Source of the DNA: Sorex araneus
Lineage: Eukaryota > Chordata > Mammalia > Eulipotyphla > Soricidae
Length of the DNA stretch: 64,000 nt
Direction: 5' to 3'
Assembly: GCF_027595985.1 (NCBI RefSeq)
Contig: NC_073304.1
Coordinates: forward strand, 142,753,925 to 142,817,924
Position numbers and translations under genes: made by a program. Below are positions 23,100-34,796 of this stretch, piece after piece (position 1 is the stretch's first letter; each line of letters opens with the position of its first letter). The notes under the pieces were generated by a model. The model worked only from the letters and a program-made list of their open reading frames with translations, had not been told where the DNA came from and did no database searches.

Positions 23100-23590
23100 A
23101 TTTGAAATATCAGTATTATAATTTTGAGTATAATACTAGCTGTGGGCTATATATAGCCTTTATTACACAAAAATATGTTTCTTCATACCTTTTTGATCAT
23201 TAATGAAAGCTAAATCGTGTCAAATGCTCTCTCAATACCTATTGATGACTCTTGCCTCTCCTTTTCATTAATATAGTAGATACACTGATTTATATGTCTT
23301 GAGCCATCTTTGTGTGCCTGCAATAAGCCCTTCTTGGTATTAATGTATGATCCTTTTTGATGATGCATTGTTTGATTTGATCTGGTAGTATTTTGTTGAG
23401 AATTTTTGCATCTATTTTACCAAAAATAAAAGCATTTAGTTTTCTTTTTTGTGTGATGTTGTCCACCTGATTTTGGTACCAGGGGAGTCTTTGCCTCAAA
23501 AATTTATTTTGAAGTATTCCTTCTTTAATTTTTTTCAAAGACTTTGAGTAGAATAGGTTTAAATGCTTCTTTAAAGGTTGGCAAAGCTTG
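23100..23590 (-). mobile_element. Ancient LINE-1 ORF2 fragment
   Basis: Antisense of the RT N-terminal half: ATTAATATAGTAGATACACTG and GGTAGTATTTTGTTGAGAAT match the region encoding ..INII..I and AKILNKILA. The minus strand reads [20 protein letters not shown] in a short open frame. Confidence 0.68.
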
Positions 23591-23594
23591 GACC

Positions 23595-23757
23595 AAACTG
23601 GTCCCAGGATTTTGGGGGATTTGGGGGTTTTGGCAGGCTTTTTTCTTCTTTTCTGGTTCACACCTAGTGGTTCTTGGGAACCACATTGTATAGTACTCTG
23701 GGAATCCTGCAGTGTTAGGGGTCAAACCCAGGACTTCCCCAAGCAGATATTTCTGAC
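23595..23757 (-). mobile_element. Old SINE, inverted
   Basis: GGGTCAAACCCAGGACTTCCC is an inverted B box, preceded by the CACACCTAGTGGTTC block found at the 3' side of the SINE family. Confidence 0.55.
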
Positions 23758-23784
23758 CCTCTTTCTTTTCTTTTTCTTTTTCTT

Positions 23785-24190
23785 TTATTTTTTTATTTAA
23801 TCACCGAAATTACAAAATTGTTCATGATGGGTTTCAGGCATACAATGTGTCAACACTGATCCCTTCAGTGTTCACTTCCCTTCACCAATACCCCCTTCAC
23901 CCCTATTTGCTTCTCACACCAGTCTGCGTCTACAAGGACATTTTCAAATAAGTTTTGCACTGTGGTTTGCAGTACTGTTGCTGATGAGGCTTCATACACT
24001 TCATCACCTTTAAGTACCACTTCCTTCTCCCAGTTGAATGCTTCCCGCCAACATAGTTGTTGCCCCTTCCCTGTCCTATCCCCAGTCCCCTCATGTGACA
24101 TGTTTCAATTGAAGACCAGTTCTCATGTTCTTTGTTCCCATTGTCTCTGAGCATTCATTATCCCATCATTATGTGTTTTTGTATTATTCC
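23785..24190 (-). mobile_element. Old LINE-1 3' end, left part
   Basis: TTTAATCACCGAAATTACAA and CACCAATACCCCCTTCACC are the antisense LINE-1 3' terminus; GTGGTTTGCAGTACTG is the antisense of the CAAACCACAAT block. Interrupted by RTE copy 2 and resumed at about 24986. Confidence 0.7.
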
Positions 24191-24975
24191 ATATCACTTG
24201 TATCACTTGTCGTCCCGTTGCTCATCGATTTGCTCAAGCAGGCACCAGTAACATCGCCATTCATCCCTGTCGTGTGCTAGTGTAGCCCAATGACATCTGT
24301 TTGTTCCAGGAACACAACCAGCATCAAACTGTTCATTCAGGGTTTTGACAAAGAAGTCAGACCATCTCGTAGGTGGATGGCCAGGCGTTCTTTTGATGTC
24401 CTGTGGAATCCAGTCAGTAACAGCCCTAGTCCAGTGGTCACCTCCAAAATGGGCCACATTATGTGTCTGGCCCATCTGGTTTTCGACAGGCCTTGACAAA
24501 CGAGACAGCGTCCCTGATTCTTGATTGTTGACAGAGGTCAGAACTCCGGATTCCGTCTCTCACTTGAATGAAAGCATAGCTCTTGGAATACCCAAATAGC
24601 ATCCTCATTCTTTTTTCATATGGCCCAGGTCTCTGAGGCATATGTTAGTGCAGGAAGAATGGTGGAGTAGAAAAGATGTGCCCGGAGCCGGAGGTTCTTC
24701 ATCCTCTTAACAACTTCTTCAATGCTCTTGAAGGCATTCCATGCTGCTCTCTTCCTCCTGTGCAGAGCAGGTGCCAGGTTGTTTGTCATGTCGAGTTCTC
24801 TACCTAGGTACACATAGGTACACATGCTGCATTCAGAGATGTTCATTCCGTTGAGGGCAAATGGAACATCAGGAACTAGTCTGTTTCTCACGAACATTGT
24901 CTTTGTGAGATTCAGCTGCAGTTCGACTTTTCCACACTGATGGTCGAAGTCGGCCAGCATTCGTGTCGCTTAGCT
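24191..24975 (-). mobile_element. RTE-clade LINE, copy 2, 5'-truncated
   Basis: On the minus strand, sequence from just after the FADD block to the 3' end. The tail is two ACAAGTGAT units (24192-24208). The terminus CGAGCAACGGGACGACAAGT-like end matches the SINE tail. It is inserted in an old LINE-1 whose halves lie on both sides. Confidence 0.85.
24203..24960 (-). pseudogene. RTE polyprotein C-terminal part, broken
   Basis: Reads MLADFDHQCGKVELQLNLTK, MNISECS, RKRAAWNAFKSIEEVVKRMK, LPALTYASETWAI, then (new frame) [20 protein letters not shown], then (new frame) [17 protein letters not shown] and [16 protein letters not shown]. Two frameshifts near 24625 and 24475. The TGA stop (24203-24205 on the minus strand) lies inside the terminal repeat, so this LINE has essentially no 3' UTR. 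It keeps Trp where copy 1 has a stop. Confidence 0.83.
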
Positions 24976-24985
24976 AATGTTTGGT

Positions 24986-25502
24986 GTTATATCCCACATA
25001 TGGAAGAAATAATTCTGTGTCATTCTCTCTCCCTCTAACTTCACTCAGTATGATACTCTCCAGGTCCCTTCATGTAGCAGCAAATTGCATGACTGAATAT
25101 TCCACTATGTAATATTCCAAGTATTACACTTGGTATTACGATATTTATTATACTTAAAATGACCACATAATATTTCATTATGTATATGTACTACAGGGGT
25201 TTTTTATCCAATCATTTACTCTTGTACACTGGTTTGTTTCCAAATTTTGGCTATGGTGGATAGTGCTACAAAGAATATAAAGGCACAAATGTCTTTCCTT
25301 TATTTTGTTTTGGGGCCTCTGGGGTATATGCCAAGAAGTGGAGTTCTTGGGTCAAAAGGAAGCTCAATTCATAGATTTCTTAGGAATGTCCATATTGTTT
25401 TCCAGAAATGCTGGACCAGTCAGAATTCCCACCAGCAATGAATGAGAGTCCCTTTCTCCCTATATCCACACCAGCACTTGTTGTCCCTGGCCCTTTTTGG
25501 GT
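24986..25502 (-). mobile_element. Old LINE-1, right part (ORF2 C-terminus)
   Basis: Antisense of ORF2 end: TATGCCAAGAAGTGGAGTTC, GGAATGTCCATATTGTTTTC and CCCACCAGCAATGAATGAGA. Same element as 23785-24190. Confidence 0.68.
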
Positions 25503-25545
25503 CATTGTCACTGTCACTGTCATCTCGTTGCTCACTTATTGAGAC
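25503..25545 (-). mobile_element. RTE-tailed SINE remnant (tail only)
   Basis: TCACTGTCACTGTCATCTCG then TTGCTCA matches the (ACAGTG)n tail plus the last bases of the RTE-like end, as at 31117-31145 and 45740-45765. Severely 5'-truncated. Confidence 0.6.
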
Positions 25546-26375
25546 TTCTTTTCTCAATAAGTCTATGTATAACAGTTTTATCTTTTTTAAAAATAATTTC
25601 TTAGTTTCATTGAACTAAGGTTGTTTTTGGTTTCTATTTCTCTTTTTCCTGCTGACTTTTATTACTTCCTTCTACTAATTATTGACTTAATTTCCTGTCC
25701 TTTTTTTAGGTGCTCCATAATGTTGCTTATTTGTAACTTTCCTAATTTCTTTATGAAAGCCTGTGTCTTTTCAAGTTCCCTTTCAGTACCATTTTAGTTG
25801 TATCTCAGAGGTTCTGAAGGCGTGTTTCTGAAGGCGTGTTTTCATTTTCATTTGTCTCCAAGTATATTTTTAATTTCTGTCTTAATTTCCAAAGTGGCAC
25901 CATGATTGCTAAGAAGTGTATTACTTATCCTTCACATGTTTGAGATTTTACTAGTTTTCTTTTTACAGCTGATTGCTAAATCTATAGCATTTTGACCAGA
26001 ATGATTTCAACCTTCTTAAGTTGAGTGCTTGTCTCAGTATATTGTCAATCCTTGAAAAAGTTTCAGGTACAAATCTGTCTTTTTGAAGTGAATTTATCTG
26101 TAAATGTCTATTAGGCCCATCTGTTATATTTAACTGTCAAAGGTTATTATTTCTTATTTATTCTCTGTTTAGTTTGTCTGATCATAGTTTTGAGTGGGGT
26201 GTCAAAATATATCACAGTTATGATATTACTCTTGATATCACTTTCTTTCTATTAATATCTCTTACTATAATTTAATGTTTTCTTTTGTGCACACATATTT
26301 CTAAGTACAATATCTTCTTGTTTCATTTGCTTTTAATCATTATATGATGTCCATCCCTAGCTCTATCTTATTTTT
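25546..26375 (-). mobile_element. Probable ancient LINE-1 (antisense)
   Basis: AT-rich text with blocks such as CATTTTGACCAGAATGATTT and ATGTCTATTAGGCCCATCTG that resemble old antisense mammalian LINE-1. No open frame; assignment is by general resemblance only. Confidence 0.4.
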
Positions 26376-26379
26376 AGCT

Positions 26380-26790
26380 TTTTTATTGAATCGCTGTGAA
26401 ATAGACCCTTAGAAAGCTGTTCATGGTTGAATTTTAGTCATAAAGTGTTGCAACACCCATCCCTCCACTAGTGTACATTTCCCAGTACCAGTGTCCCCAG
26501 GTTGCTTCCCATCACCCCCACCCCCACCTGCTTGCCTCTATGCTCTATGGCAGGTGATTTCCTTCTCTCTCTCTCTTCTCTCTCTCTTCTCTCTCTCTCT
26601 TTCTTCCTCCTTTTGGGCATTGTGGTTTGCAATATTGATATGGAAAGGTTATCAAGAATATCCCTTTACCTACTTTTAACACTCTTATCCTGCATGATCA
26701 TTCCCAGCTATTACTGTCATACCGGTCTCTTCTCTATCTTATTATCTTTAATTTGCTGGAAATTTGTTATCTGAGGTAAACATTAACTTT
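26380..26790 (-). mobile_element. LINE-1 3' UTR, inverted
   Basis: TTTTTATTGAATCGCTGTG, CACCCATCCCTCCACTAGTG, a CT-rich run and GGGCATTGTGGTTTGCAAT are the LINE-1 3' UTR in reverse. Truncated before ORF2. Confidence 0.75.
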
Positions 26791-26796
26791 AACTGT

Positions 26797-27490
26797 CTTT
26801 TTAAAATTTTTTTTTATTATTGAATCACCATGTGGAAAATTACAATGCTTTCAGGCTTAAGTCTCAGTTACACAATGCTGAAGCACATATTCCACCACCA
26901 AAAAAACCCCAGTATACTTCCCATCCCTCCCCCGACCCACCTGTGTAACTGATAAATTTCACTTTACTTTCTCTTTACTTTGGTTACAATCAATATTTCA
27001 ACAAAAAACTCACTATTATTATTAGGAGTTCCCCACTAGAGACAGACCTGCTGTGGAGAGATGAGGCTGCTATTGTGGCCGCGCAGTTTTGGATTTCTGT
27101 ATTTTAGCAACAAAGTCTAGGGAAATTTCTTCCAGAAATTGGATCATTGCGAGCTTATATCTCTCATTAGTAGTCCTCATAATATGGCGGTTGCCACGCC
27201 CTTCCCCCCCAGCAAGGAAAAGGCGAGAGAGAAAAACCTTTCCCCTCCAGGACAGGCATGGGGCCACAGCTTAGTTCTCAGCCTGGAGACATTCTGCAAG
27301 AAGCTGCCGGTACCAAAAGGATTATAATTGCCAGCAGCCACTGCATTCTGAGATTGGTTTCTGTGCCTCTGGGATAATGGACGCCCAGGGGCGGCAGAGC
27401 CATTCCTGAGCATATATTTTGTATATCAGGAAAGGTTGCGAGGCCGCTTAAGGTTTGGAGGTGTCCCATTACCGCACACCGGAGCCATGT
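26797..27490 (-). mobile_element. Family X composite retroposon
   Basis: Begins on plus with the antisense LINE-1-like end TATTGAATCACCATGTGG and CATATTCCACCACC, followed by the family-X AT-rich block (CAATATTTCAACAAAAAACTC, GACAGACCTGCTG) and a GC-rich block with AATATGGCGG at 27181. Same order as 35035-36012. Its outer part (27300-27480) has no counterpart in the other copies that I can see. Confidence 0.66.
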
Positions 27491-27668
27491 TAATAGCTGC
27501 TCAGTGTCGCCGGGACTCCATCAGGAGAAGGCATGCCAGCACGTGGCTGACCTGGGCTCAATCCCCGGCATCCTATACAGTCCCCTGAGCTTGCCAGGAG
27601 TGGTTGCTAAGTGCAGTCAGGAGTACACCCTAACCACAGCCACGTGCAGCCCAAAAACAAAAACAAAA
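27491..27668 (+). mobile_element. SINE copy
   Basis: AGAAGGCATGCCAGCACGTG, B box GGGCTCAATCCCCGGCATCC, AGTCCCCTGAGCTTGCCAGG and an A-rich end (AAAAACAAAAACAAAACTAA). Confidence 0.72.
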
Positions 27669-29223
27669 CTAAAAATTTGTATTGAGGCACTGAGATTTAC
27701 AAAGTTATTTGTGATTCAGTTTCAGATTTAGAATGTTCCAATAAAAATTCCTTAACCAATGTGCACTTTCCTCTGCAATATCCCCAGTTTTCCTCCAACC
27801 CCACAACCTGCCTCTATGACAGGCACTTTCTATTTTCTTTTAGGCACCATGGTTTACAATACTGTTACTGCTGGGATTTCATGCTTTACCACTTTGCAGC
27901 ACCATCTCCTGCTCTCTAGGGTCTGGGGTGACCAGCTCCTCCCACCATTGTCGCTGTGTTCCCACCCTGTTTGATTTCTCCCCCATCCTCCCACCCACCG
28001 CATTGGTAAGTTTCCCACTGGAGACCAGTTCTCAAGTTCTCAGCTTCTGTTACCTTCAGAAGGCAATTGAATACATCTTTATATCCCACCTTTGAGAGAG
28101 ATCATTCCCCTATCTATTCCTCACCTTCTGACTAACTTCACACAGCATGATAGTCTCAAGATCCGAATAAGAAAATTGCATAATTTCATCTTTTCTTACA
28201 GTCTAGTAATATTACATTGTGTATATGTACCATAGTTTATTTAATCATCTGTTCTTGAACACTTGGTTTGTTTTCAGTTTAGGGCTATTGTTAATAGTGC
28301 TGCAATGAATAGGAGTGAAAATGTCTTTTCTGAAGTGTTTTTAGGCCTTGGGGATAGATTCCAAGAAGTGGAATTATTGAGTCTTATGGAAGATAAATTC
28401 TAGTTTTTGTGGAGAATTTGTATTGTTTTCCAAAAAGGCTGGACTAGTCGAAATTCCCATCAGTAGTGGACGATGATTCCTTTTTTCTCTGCATTCTTTC
28501 CAAAAATGGTTGTTTTTGTTTCCTTTTAATGTGTGCCATTCTCTCCAGTATAAGATGATATCTTGTTGTTTTGATTTGAGTTTCTCTGAGAATTAGTGAT
28601 TCAGAACATTTTTTTCATATGACTTTGGGCCACTTGTACGTCTTCTTTGAGGAAGTTTCTATTCATCACTTATTTTCTGATGAGGTTGTATTTTTTCTTG
28701 TAAAGCTCTACCAATCCTTTATATATCTTGGATAATTAATTTATCACTTGAGTGGTGAGAAAATATTTTCTTCCAGTCTATGGGATGTTTTTTGACTTTG
28801 ATCATTGTTTCCTTTGAGTTGCAGAAGTATCTTAGTTTAACTAGTCCCATAGTAATCCCACCACTCCACTTGCCAATGGCATTGACTCCTTAAAGAGGTC
28901 TCAGGTTCAATGGCACAGAGTACTCTGCCTATACTTTTCTCAATTTATCTCATGGATTCAGGTCTGACTCAAAGTCTTAAATCAATTTTTATTTGATTTT
29001 TGTGTATGGTGTTAGAAAGGGGTCAGAGTTCACTTTCTTGCACATATGTGACTGATCAGCTTTCCAAGCACCACTTGGTGAAGAGGTTTTCCTTTCTATA
29101 CTTCATACATTTTGCTCCTTTATCAAAGAATAATTATTCATATACCTGAGGATCTGTCTCAGGAAATTCTATTCCATTTATCTGAGAGCCCTTTCTTTTT
29201 CCACTGCCACATTGTTTTAATTA

Positions 29224-29544
29224 CTACAGTTTTATAATACAGTCTGAAGTTGAGGAAAGCTGTGCTTCCCATCTTCTTTTCTTTAGGATTATATTGGCAA
29301 TTGATGGGGGCTTATTATTACATATTAATTTCAGTAGTGTTTGATCTATTTTGTTTAAAAACATCATGTACATTTTTAGGGACTGCATTAAATATGTATA
29401 ATTAGGTTGTGAGACATTCAAGATATAGGAGGTTATAGGAGTCCAAAAATGTATCCATTTGAGAATTATTGCCATTTTTACAATGTTAATTTTCCCAGTC
29501 CATGAACATGATCTTGAAAATAGGATCAAGGAATGTGTTTTCAT
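29224..29544 (-). pseudogene. LINE-1 ORF2 thumb/C-terminal remnant
   Basis: SWTGKINIVKMAIILKWIHF, then NKIDQTLLKLICNNKPPSIA and IILKKRRWEA correspond to intact-ORF2 residues in order. It is an open block within a dead element. Confidence 0.7.
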
Positions 29545-29569
29545 TTGTGTCCTCTTTCATTTATTTTAT

Positions 29570-29757
29570 TTTATCTTATTTGCCTATTTTGTGGGGGATG
29601 GTCACATGTGGTGATGCTCAGGGGTTACTCCTGGCTCTGCACTCAGGAGTTACTCCTGGTGATGCTTGAGGGACAATATGGGATGTCGGGATCAAACCCG
29701 GGCTGGCTGCACACAAGACAAGAACCCTAACTGCTGCGGTCTCTCCTGCCCCTCCTT
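29570..29757 (-). mobile_element. SINE, inverted
   Basis: GTGATGCTCAGGGGTTACTC, GGACAATATGGGATG, inverted B box GGGATCAAACCCGGGCTGG and AAGACAAGAACCC. It interrupts the antisense LINE-1. Confidence 0.85.
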
Positions 29758-30560
29758 CATTTATTTTTGTGGTGATTTTTAATTTATTTGTATAGATCCT
29801 TCACCTCCTTTTTAAAAGCTGATCCCTAAGGACTTGATTTTCTGGGCACAATTGTGAATTGATTCAATTTACAATATTTTGTTGAGGATCTTTGCATTTA
29901 TGTTCATCAAGTATTTAGGTCTATAGTTTTCCTTTTTGTGGTGTCTGCTTGCCTCATAGAAACTGGGAGGATTTCTGTTTCTTCGACTTTCTGAATAAGA
30001 CTGAAAATGACTGATAGTAGGTCATCTTTAAACCTTTGAAAAAACTCACTAGCAACCCAATCTGTGACTGATCTTTTGTCTAGGGGGAGATTTTTAATTC
30101 TATTTACTAATCCAGTCAGTAGTAATTGGTCTGTTCAAGTTTTCATTTCATCTCGATTCAGGTTATAGGAGGTTATAGGAGTCCAAAATTTTATTTATTT
30201 CTTCTAGGTTCTCCATTTTCATGGAATAAAAATTTTTAAAGAAATCCCAATTATCTTTTGATTTTCTATGATATCTCTATGACATCTCCCCTTTCATTTC
30301 TAACTTGGTTCACTAGGGTTCTCTCTTTATCTATTTCCTTCTTTATGAGTGTTGCTAGCAGTTTTTCAATGCTTTTATTTATTTATTATTTTTCAAAAAT
30401 CCAGCTCTGGTTTCATCAATCTTTTGGATTGTTCGGTATGGGATTCAAATTCATTACTTTCTGCTCTAAGTTTTATTATTTCCCTTCTTTTTCCTGATTT
30501 GGGTTACTTATGTTGGCCCTTTTCCCTTTGCTTAAGCTGTGCAGTTAGGTTATTGACACC

Positions 30561-30925
30561 AGTATCTTCATGATAATCCTTGACACTTCAGGGTTTGACT
30601 GTAGCCAACCCTTTTCTGTAAAGGGACTTGCATATGATGATCCTAGAAACATCAGTATTTCTAAGAAGCTGGCTAAGATAAAAAGACACACTTCTTAGTT
30701 TCATTTTTTAATTTTTAGAAATAGCTAATTCAGTTGTTGTGGCTTATTTGGTTATCACTAAACTTAGATTAATCCCCTTGTATTAACTCCAGAGAATATG
30801 GCATCTCTTTTTACAACCTAGCTAAATCTGTTGGTATCAAATCCTGATCTGAGATTAGGGAGATTTGGATTCTTGGTCCCCAAACTCTCAGCTTTCCTAT
30901 TTGCTTTTATCTGGGGGTATAAAAG
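30561..30925. other. Unannotated spacer
   Basis: Between old LINE-1 and an old SINE; nothing recognised. Confidence 0.4.
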
Positions 30926-31078
30926 GAGAGGGTTGGGCCATACCTGATGGTTATCAGGGATTACTCTTGTTTGTATACCAGAGGTCATACTGGAGGTGCT
31001 TATGAAACCATATGTAATATTGGAGATTGAAATGGGGGATGGGCATGTGCAAATCAAGTGCCTTATTCCTGTATTATT
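30926..31078 (-). mobile_element. Old SINE, inverted
   Basis: ATACCTGATGGTTATCAGGG, GATTACTCTTG, GGAGGTGCTTATG and CAAATCAAGTGCCTTATTCC correspond to a decayed inverted SINE. Confidence 0.55.
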
Positions 31079-31116
31079 ATATTATATTTATTATATAGTA
31101 TAATATATAATATAAT

Positions 31117-32085
31117 CACTGTATCACTGTCATCCCATTGTTCATTGATTTACTCGAGTGGGTGCCAGTAACGTTTCCATTCATCCCAGCCCTGAGATTT
31201 TAGCAGCCTCTCCTTACTTGTCTTTCTCAACGATTGGAGGTTCTTTTCAGGGTCAGGGGAATGAGACTGTTATTGTTACTATATTTGGCATATCGAATAC
31301 ACCACAGGAAGCTTGCCAGGCTCTTCCATACAGGCAGGATACTCTCAGTAGCTTGCCAGGCTCTGCAAGAGGTATGATGATGTGTCCAGGAATATGTTTG
31401 CTCATGCGTGAGGCTCGGCCTGAGCATGTAGAAAGTGGCCTGGAGCATAGTGGTGGTTGGGTTGTGTAGGTCGGCTGCCACCCCTTGGGGCGGGGAGGGC
31501 TCTCACCTGCCCCCCTCTGGGGTGCCCCTGGTGCAGAGTCGGGTGGCATGGTTATGGGTGACTGATTTTATGCTCCCTTCTGGGAGAAGCAGCTGTCAAT
31601 TCTGGAGGGTGGCCGATGAGATTATCTGGTGCCAGCAGAAGGTGGCTCATGGGTGTGACCCCTGGGTCGCCAGAGATTGGGGGAAGCAGGCAGTAGGCAG
31701 AGGATCTCTGCTACCAGGTCCTGTTGAGCCCAGAGTCCAAGATCACAAAGTTCTGCATAACCTGGGATCCATGGGACTTCACTAACGCGTGAAGCTCGGC
31801 CCGAGCATGTGGAAAGTGGCCTGGAGCATGGTGGCAGTTGGGTAGTGGAGGTTCGCTGCCAGGGCTGGGTCCCTTGGGGCAGGGAGGGCTCTCACCCACC
31901 CCCCCTCCAGGGCGCCCCTGGTGCACAGTTCGGTGGCATAGTTATGGGGGCCTCATTTTATGCTCCCTTCCAGGAGAAGCAGCCAGCAACCCAGGGGTCA
32001 CACCCATAAGCCACCTCCTGCCGACACCAGATAATCTCCTCATCAGCCACCCTCCAGAACTCACGGCTGCTTCAAAACTAAAATA
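31117..32085 (-). mobile_element. Long family B (RTE-tailed) element with internal repeats
   Basis: The plus strand begins with the tail ATCACTGTCATCCC and the RTE-like terminus (CATTGATTTACTCGAGTGGG), then TTCAGGGTCAGGGGAATGAG and GGCATATCGAATACACC, then a GC-rich part. Inside is a direct repeat with a 381-bp step (GCGTGAGGCTCGGCC at 31406, GCGTGAAGCTCGGCC at 31787). An inverted repeat also lies inside, with arms 31588-31670 and 31981-32070, about 85 bp and roughly 90% alike by eye. No coding function is visible; the reading frames here are GC-rich chance frames. Confidence 0.72.
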
Positions 32086-33955
32086 AATAGACAAAATAAA
32101 AAGTATGCTATACTGCAAATGTGTTCTACAAAGTATTTAAATACCAAGTTTCCCAAGTATATAGGAAAATGTAGTCTAATGGCTTAGGGGTTTATTTCCT
32201 CCTGGAGTACTTTGTCTAGATAAGGTTGATTTCTGCCTTCTGTGACTGTGATGTAAAAATATGACTTTTCTGAACTTTGTAACCTTATTTGAAGGGAAGC
32301 ATTTGAAGAGCAAGGGATAAAATTCAATTAACTGAGATGACAGAAAAATAATCTACTAAGTGAATATATCATGCAGTTGGAAGCTTTTATACCTTTCAAA
32401 AAGGAAATAACCTATTTCTTGCCTTGTTATCTAATGACACAGGAGTTTATTTCTCTTGAAGCTGTTACAAATCTACCTAATGAAGCCTAAACACTGTTGC
32501 CAAGTAATTAGAGTTTTTATTATGACACTGAGTTCCTTCATTTCCACACTTGCTGATAATCTTTAGCCAATACTGTCTCATGTAAGAAGGAAGATGTGCA
32601 CGTGTGTGTGCGTGTATGCATACACACACACACACAAACATACATACACTGATTGCAACTGACCAAGAAGCTCCGCTGAGATCATGGGGCAGTGGATATG
32701 AGTGGACAGTCTCAGATAATTTCCATAATTGGACTTTCTTTCTATCTTATTAGTCAAGACATTTGTTCTATTCCATAAATATTTGCAATTTTGTAGGTCC
32801 TGTTTATTTCATGGGTATTGAAATATGGCATCATTTAGTAATATGAATACACACATAACACACCCCAAGTTATATTTTCCCTATGGCTACTTAACTATTA
32901 CCTATTCATATGCTCTTATAGAACCACATTAAAAAGGAAAAGCTAATTCACTTACCCTTTAATATTGGCTGGTTTATGATGAGCCTATTGTCAATGGGAT
33001 ACAGCAAAAATGACTTTCAGAAGTGAGCTATAAAAATGTATGTAGAATCTTGCTAAGAAAATGGATTACTTTATCTTATTGACTAAAGTTGCCTACCAAT
33101 ATCTCAACAGCCCTATGATCACCATGTTATAAGAATGCAAATACAAGCCATGAAAACAAGGGTAAAAAAGAGATTCCCAGGCATCTCTAGCTATTCCAGG
33201 CAATTGTCTGCTCTGCTAGTTCCAGTCACCAACAAGCAAGAATAAAGTACCCAGAGACTATCAGGATTAATGAAACAGTCTTTGGAGATTAAGTCATTAT
33301 GTTTGGGCAAGATGTTGCATGGTAAAAAAATATGCCTCTTGAGAGTATGGTGAGAGTATCTCATTTATAGCTTTCATTAACTCAGAGCACACTGTTGGTG
33401 CTCTGCTCACACCCTATTGGTCCCCATACCAGTGCTCAATATCGCTGAAAGCCGTTGTCACTCTCTGCCTAGAGACTTTCCCAACTACAGTCTATGTGGT
33501 CATGAGGGTCAGATCAGAGAAGAAGTCCTTTGTTATGAAAATTAAAAGTTCCTGAATAATCAACCATCCACTCTTCAGAGAAAACTCCAATACATCATTA
33601 CCACCTCTTCAGGTGCCCCCAGTGGGAGTCTAGACTCCTTAGCATCATCTTCTGTTTGCATCATTTCCCCTGCCCTCAGGTGTTTCCTGGCATCACACCC
33701 AAACATTATCCATAAATTCTCATCTCAGGGAGCCCACAGATAGATGATAATGAATCCTGCCACAGAGCAGGGTGCTCTTAAGAGAAAAATAAAGCATCTG
33801 GCTGTGCCCTGCCTGAGATTCTATAAGAAGGGAAATGGAACATACTCATTCACCCCTTTAATTACGTACCCAGAGGTATGCATGTCAATATCCACCAAAA
33901 TTTTCATATGATGCACATTCCCTTCCTAAGTTCAGATTTTAAAAAATATTTAAGT
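32086..33955. other. Long unannotated spacer
   Basis: About 1.9 kb with no recognised repeat, apart from a short GT/CA palindromic patch at 32599-32640. No coding exon recognised, no long open frame. This is the longest apparently single-copy block in the window. Confidence 0.5.
32599..32640. repeat. GT/CA palindromic patch
   Basis: CACGTGTGTGTGCGTGTATG followed by CATACACACACACACACAAA. The two sides are complementary around TATGCATA, giving a potential hairpin and Z-DNA-prone segment. Confidence 0.7.
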
Positions 33956-33959
33956 CATG

Positions 33960-34130
33960 GGACTTTGAAAGACAGTACAGTAGTTAAGGCACTTGCCTTG
34001 CAAGAAACCAAACTGGGATTGAGTCTTTGCACAGCGTATGGTCCCTGAGTTTGCCAGGAGTGATTTCTGAGTGGAGTTAGGTTTGAGTAAAAGCAAGTGT
34101 CCCCTACCAAAATAAAGAGAAAAAAACTTC
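33960..34130 (+). mobile_element. Old SINE
   Basis: GAAAGACAGTACAGTAGTTA, AGGCACTTGCCTTGCAAG, ATGGTCCCTGAGTTTGCCAG and an A-rich end. Confidence 0.7.
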
Positions 34131-34783
34131 AGTTATTATGAATATATTACATATTAACTCTATTCCCAGAATACTGTCACACAAGGCCAGAAGTATAGGA
34201 GAAAAGGTGCATTTCAAGACCACCACACTTGGAAAGCAGTCAGAGAATTGACTAATACGGAAAATCATAGGAACAGTTTCGGTGACTGAGGCAGAGCAGA
34301 TGCTTGCAAAAGACTGTGGTATCAGGGCAGTACTATCACTTGCTTTTCTATTCCTGGGAAGCCCTTTAAGTGAAAGGAAGAGTTGGAAGAAGACTCAGGC
34401 AAAACGAAGTTCACAGGGATTCAAGTGACTGACATGTATACCTACATAGTAATTGCAGTTCATGCAGTGCCTCTTCCACATCAGACAGCCTTCAAGGGCT
34501 TTTATAAGCAAGGTGGTGGTACTTTATGCAAAGCATGTTGTTTCTGAAGAAAGTTTATAATGCAAAGCTTCTATAATTCAATATTAATCCCAAAGAAGGA
34601 GGTGAGTATTCCTGATTTTCAGTCCTATCACAATAGCATAAAATCATGTAAATTCCCTCTGTCAACAATTTCTTATACAATTCTGGACTAATTTTTATTT
34701 CATGGAAACTAGCAATATTTCAAATTTGGGATTAAACTACAAAACAACTAGTATTTTACATTATATAAAACAAAATTTAAAAT
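34131..34783. other. Unannotated spacer
   Basis: AT-rich flank; nothing recognised. Confidence 0.4.
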
Positions 34784-34796
34784 GTATCCACATTAC

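Larger units (their letters stand above)
27670..30560 (-). mobile_element. Old LINE-1, 3' UTR through mid-ORF2, inverted
   Basis: From 27670 the antisense 3' UTR (GTGCACTTTCCTCTGCAAT, GGCACCATGGTTTACAATA), then antisense ORF2 from its C-terminus to about a quarter of the way in (CCTTTGCTTAAGCTG near 30525). It is split by a SINE at 29570-29757. A minus-strand block at 29224-29544 still reads SWTGKINIVKMAIILKWIHF, matching [20 protein letters not shown] of the intact copy. Many stops. Confidence 0.8.

Noticed and set aside
24186-24990. Target-site duplication for RTE copy 2
   Set aside because: Flanks GTATTATTCCATAT and GTGTTATATCCCACATAT are only loosely alike, so I did not call it.
31435-31785. 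GC-rich open frames around 31.4-32.1 kb and 47.7-48.5 kb as genes
   Set aside because: They lie within repeated family B units on both strands and carry no domain; high GC lowers stop frequency by chance.
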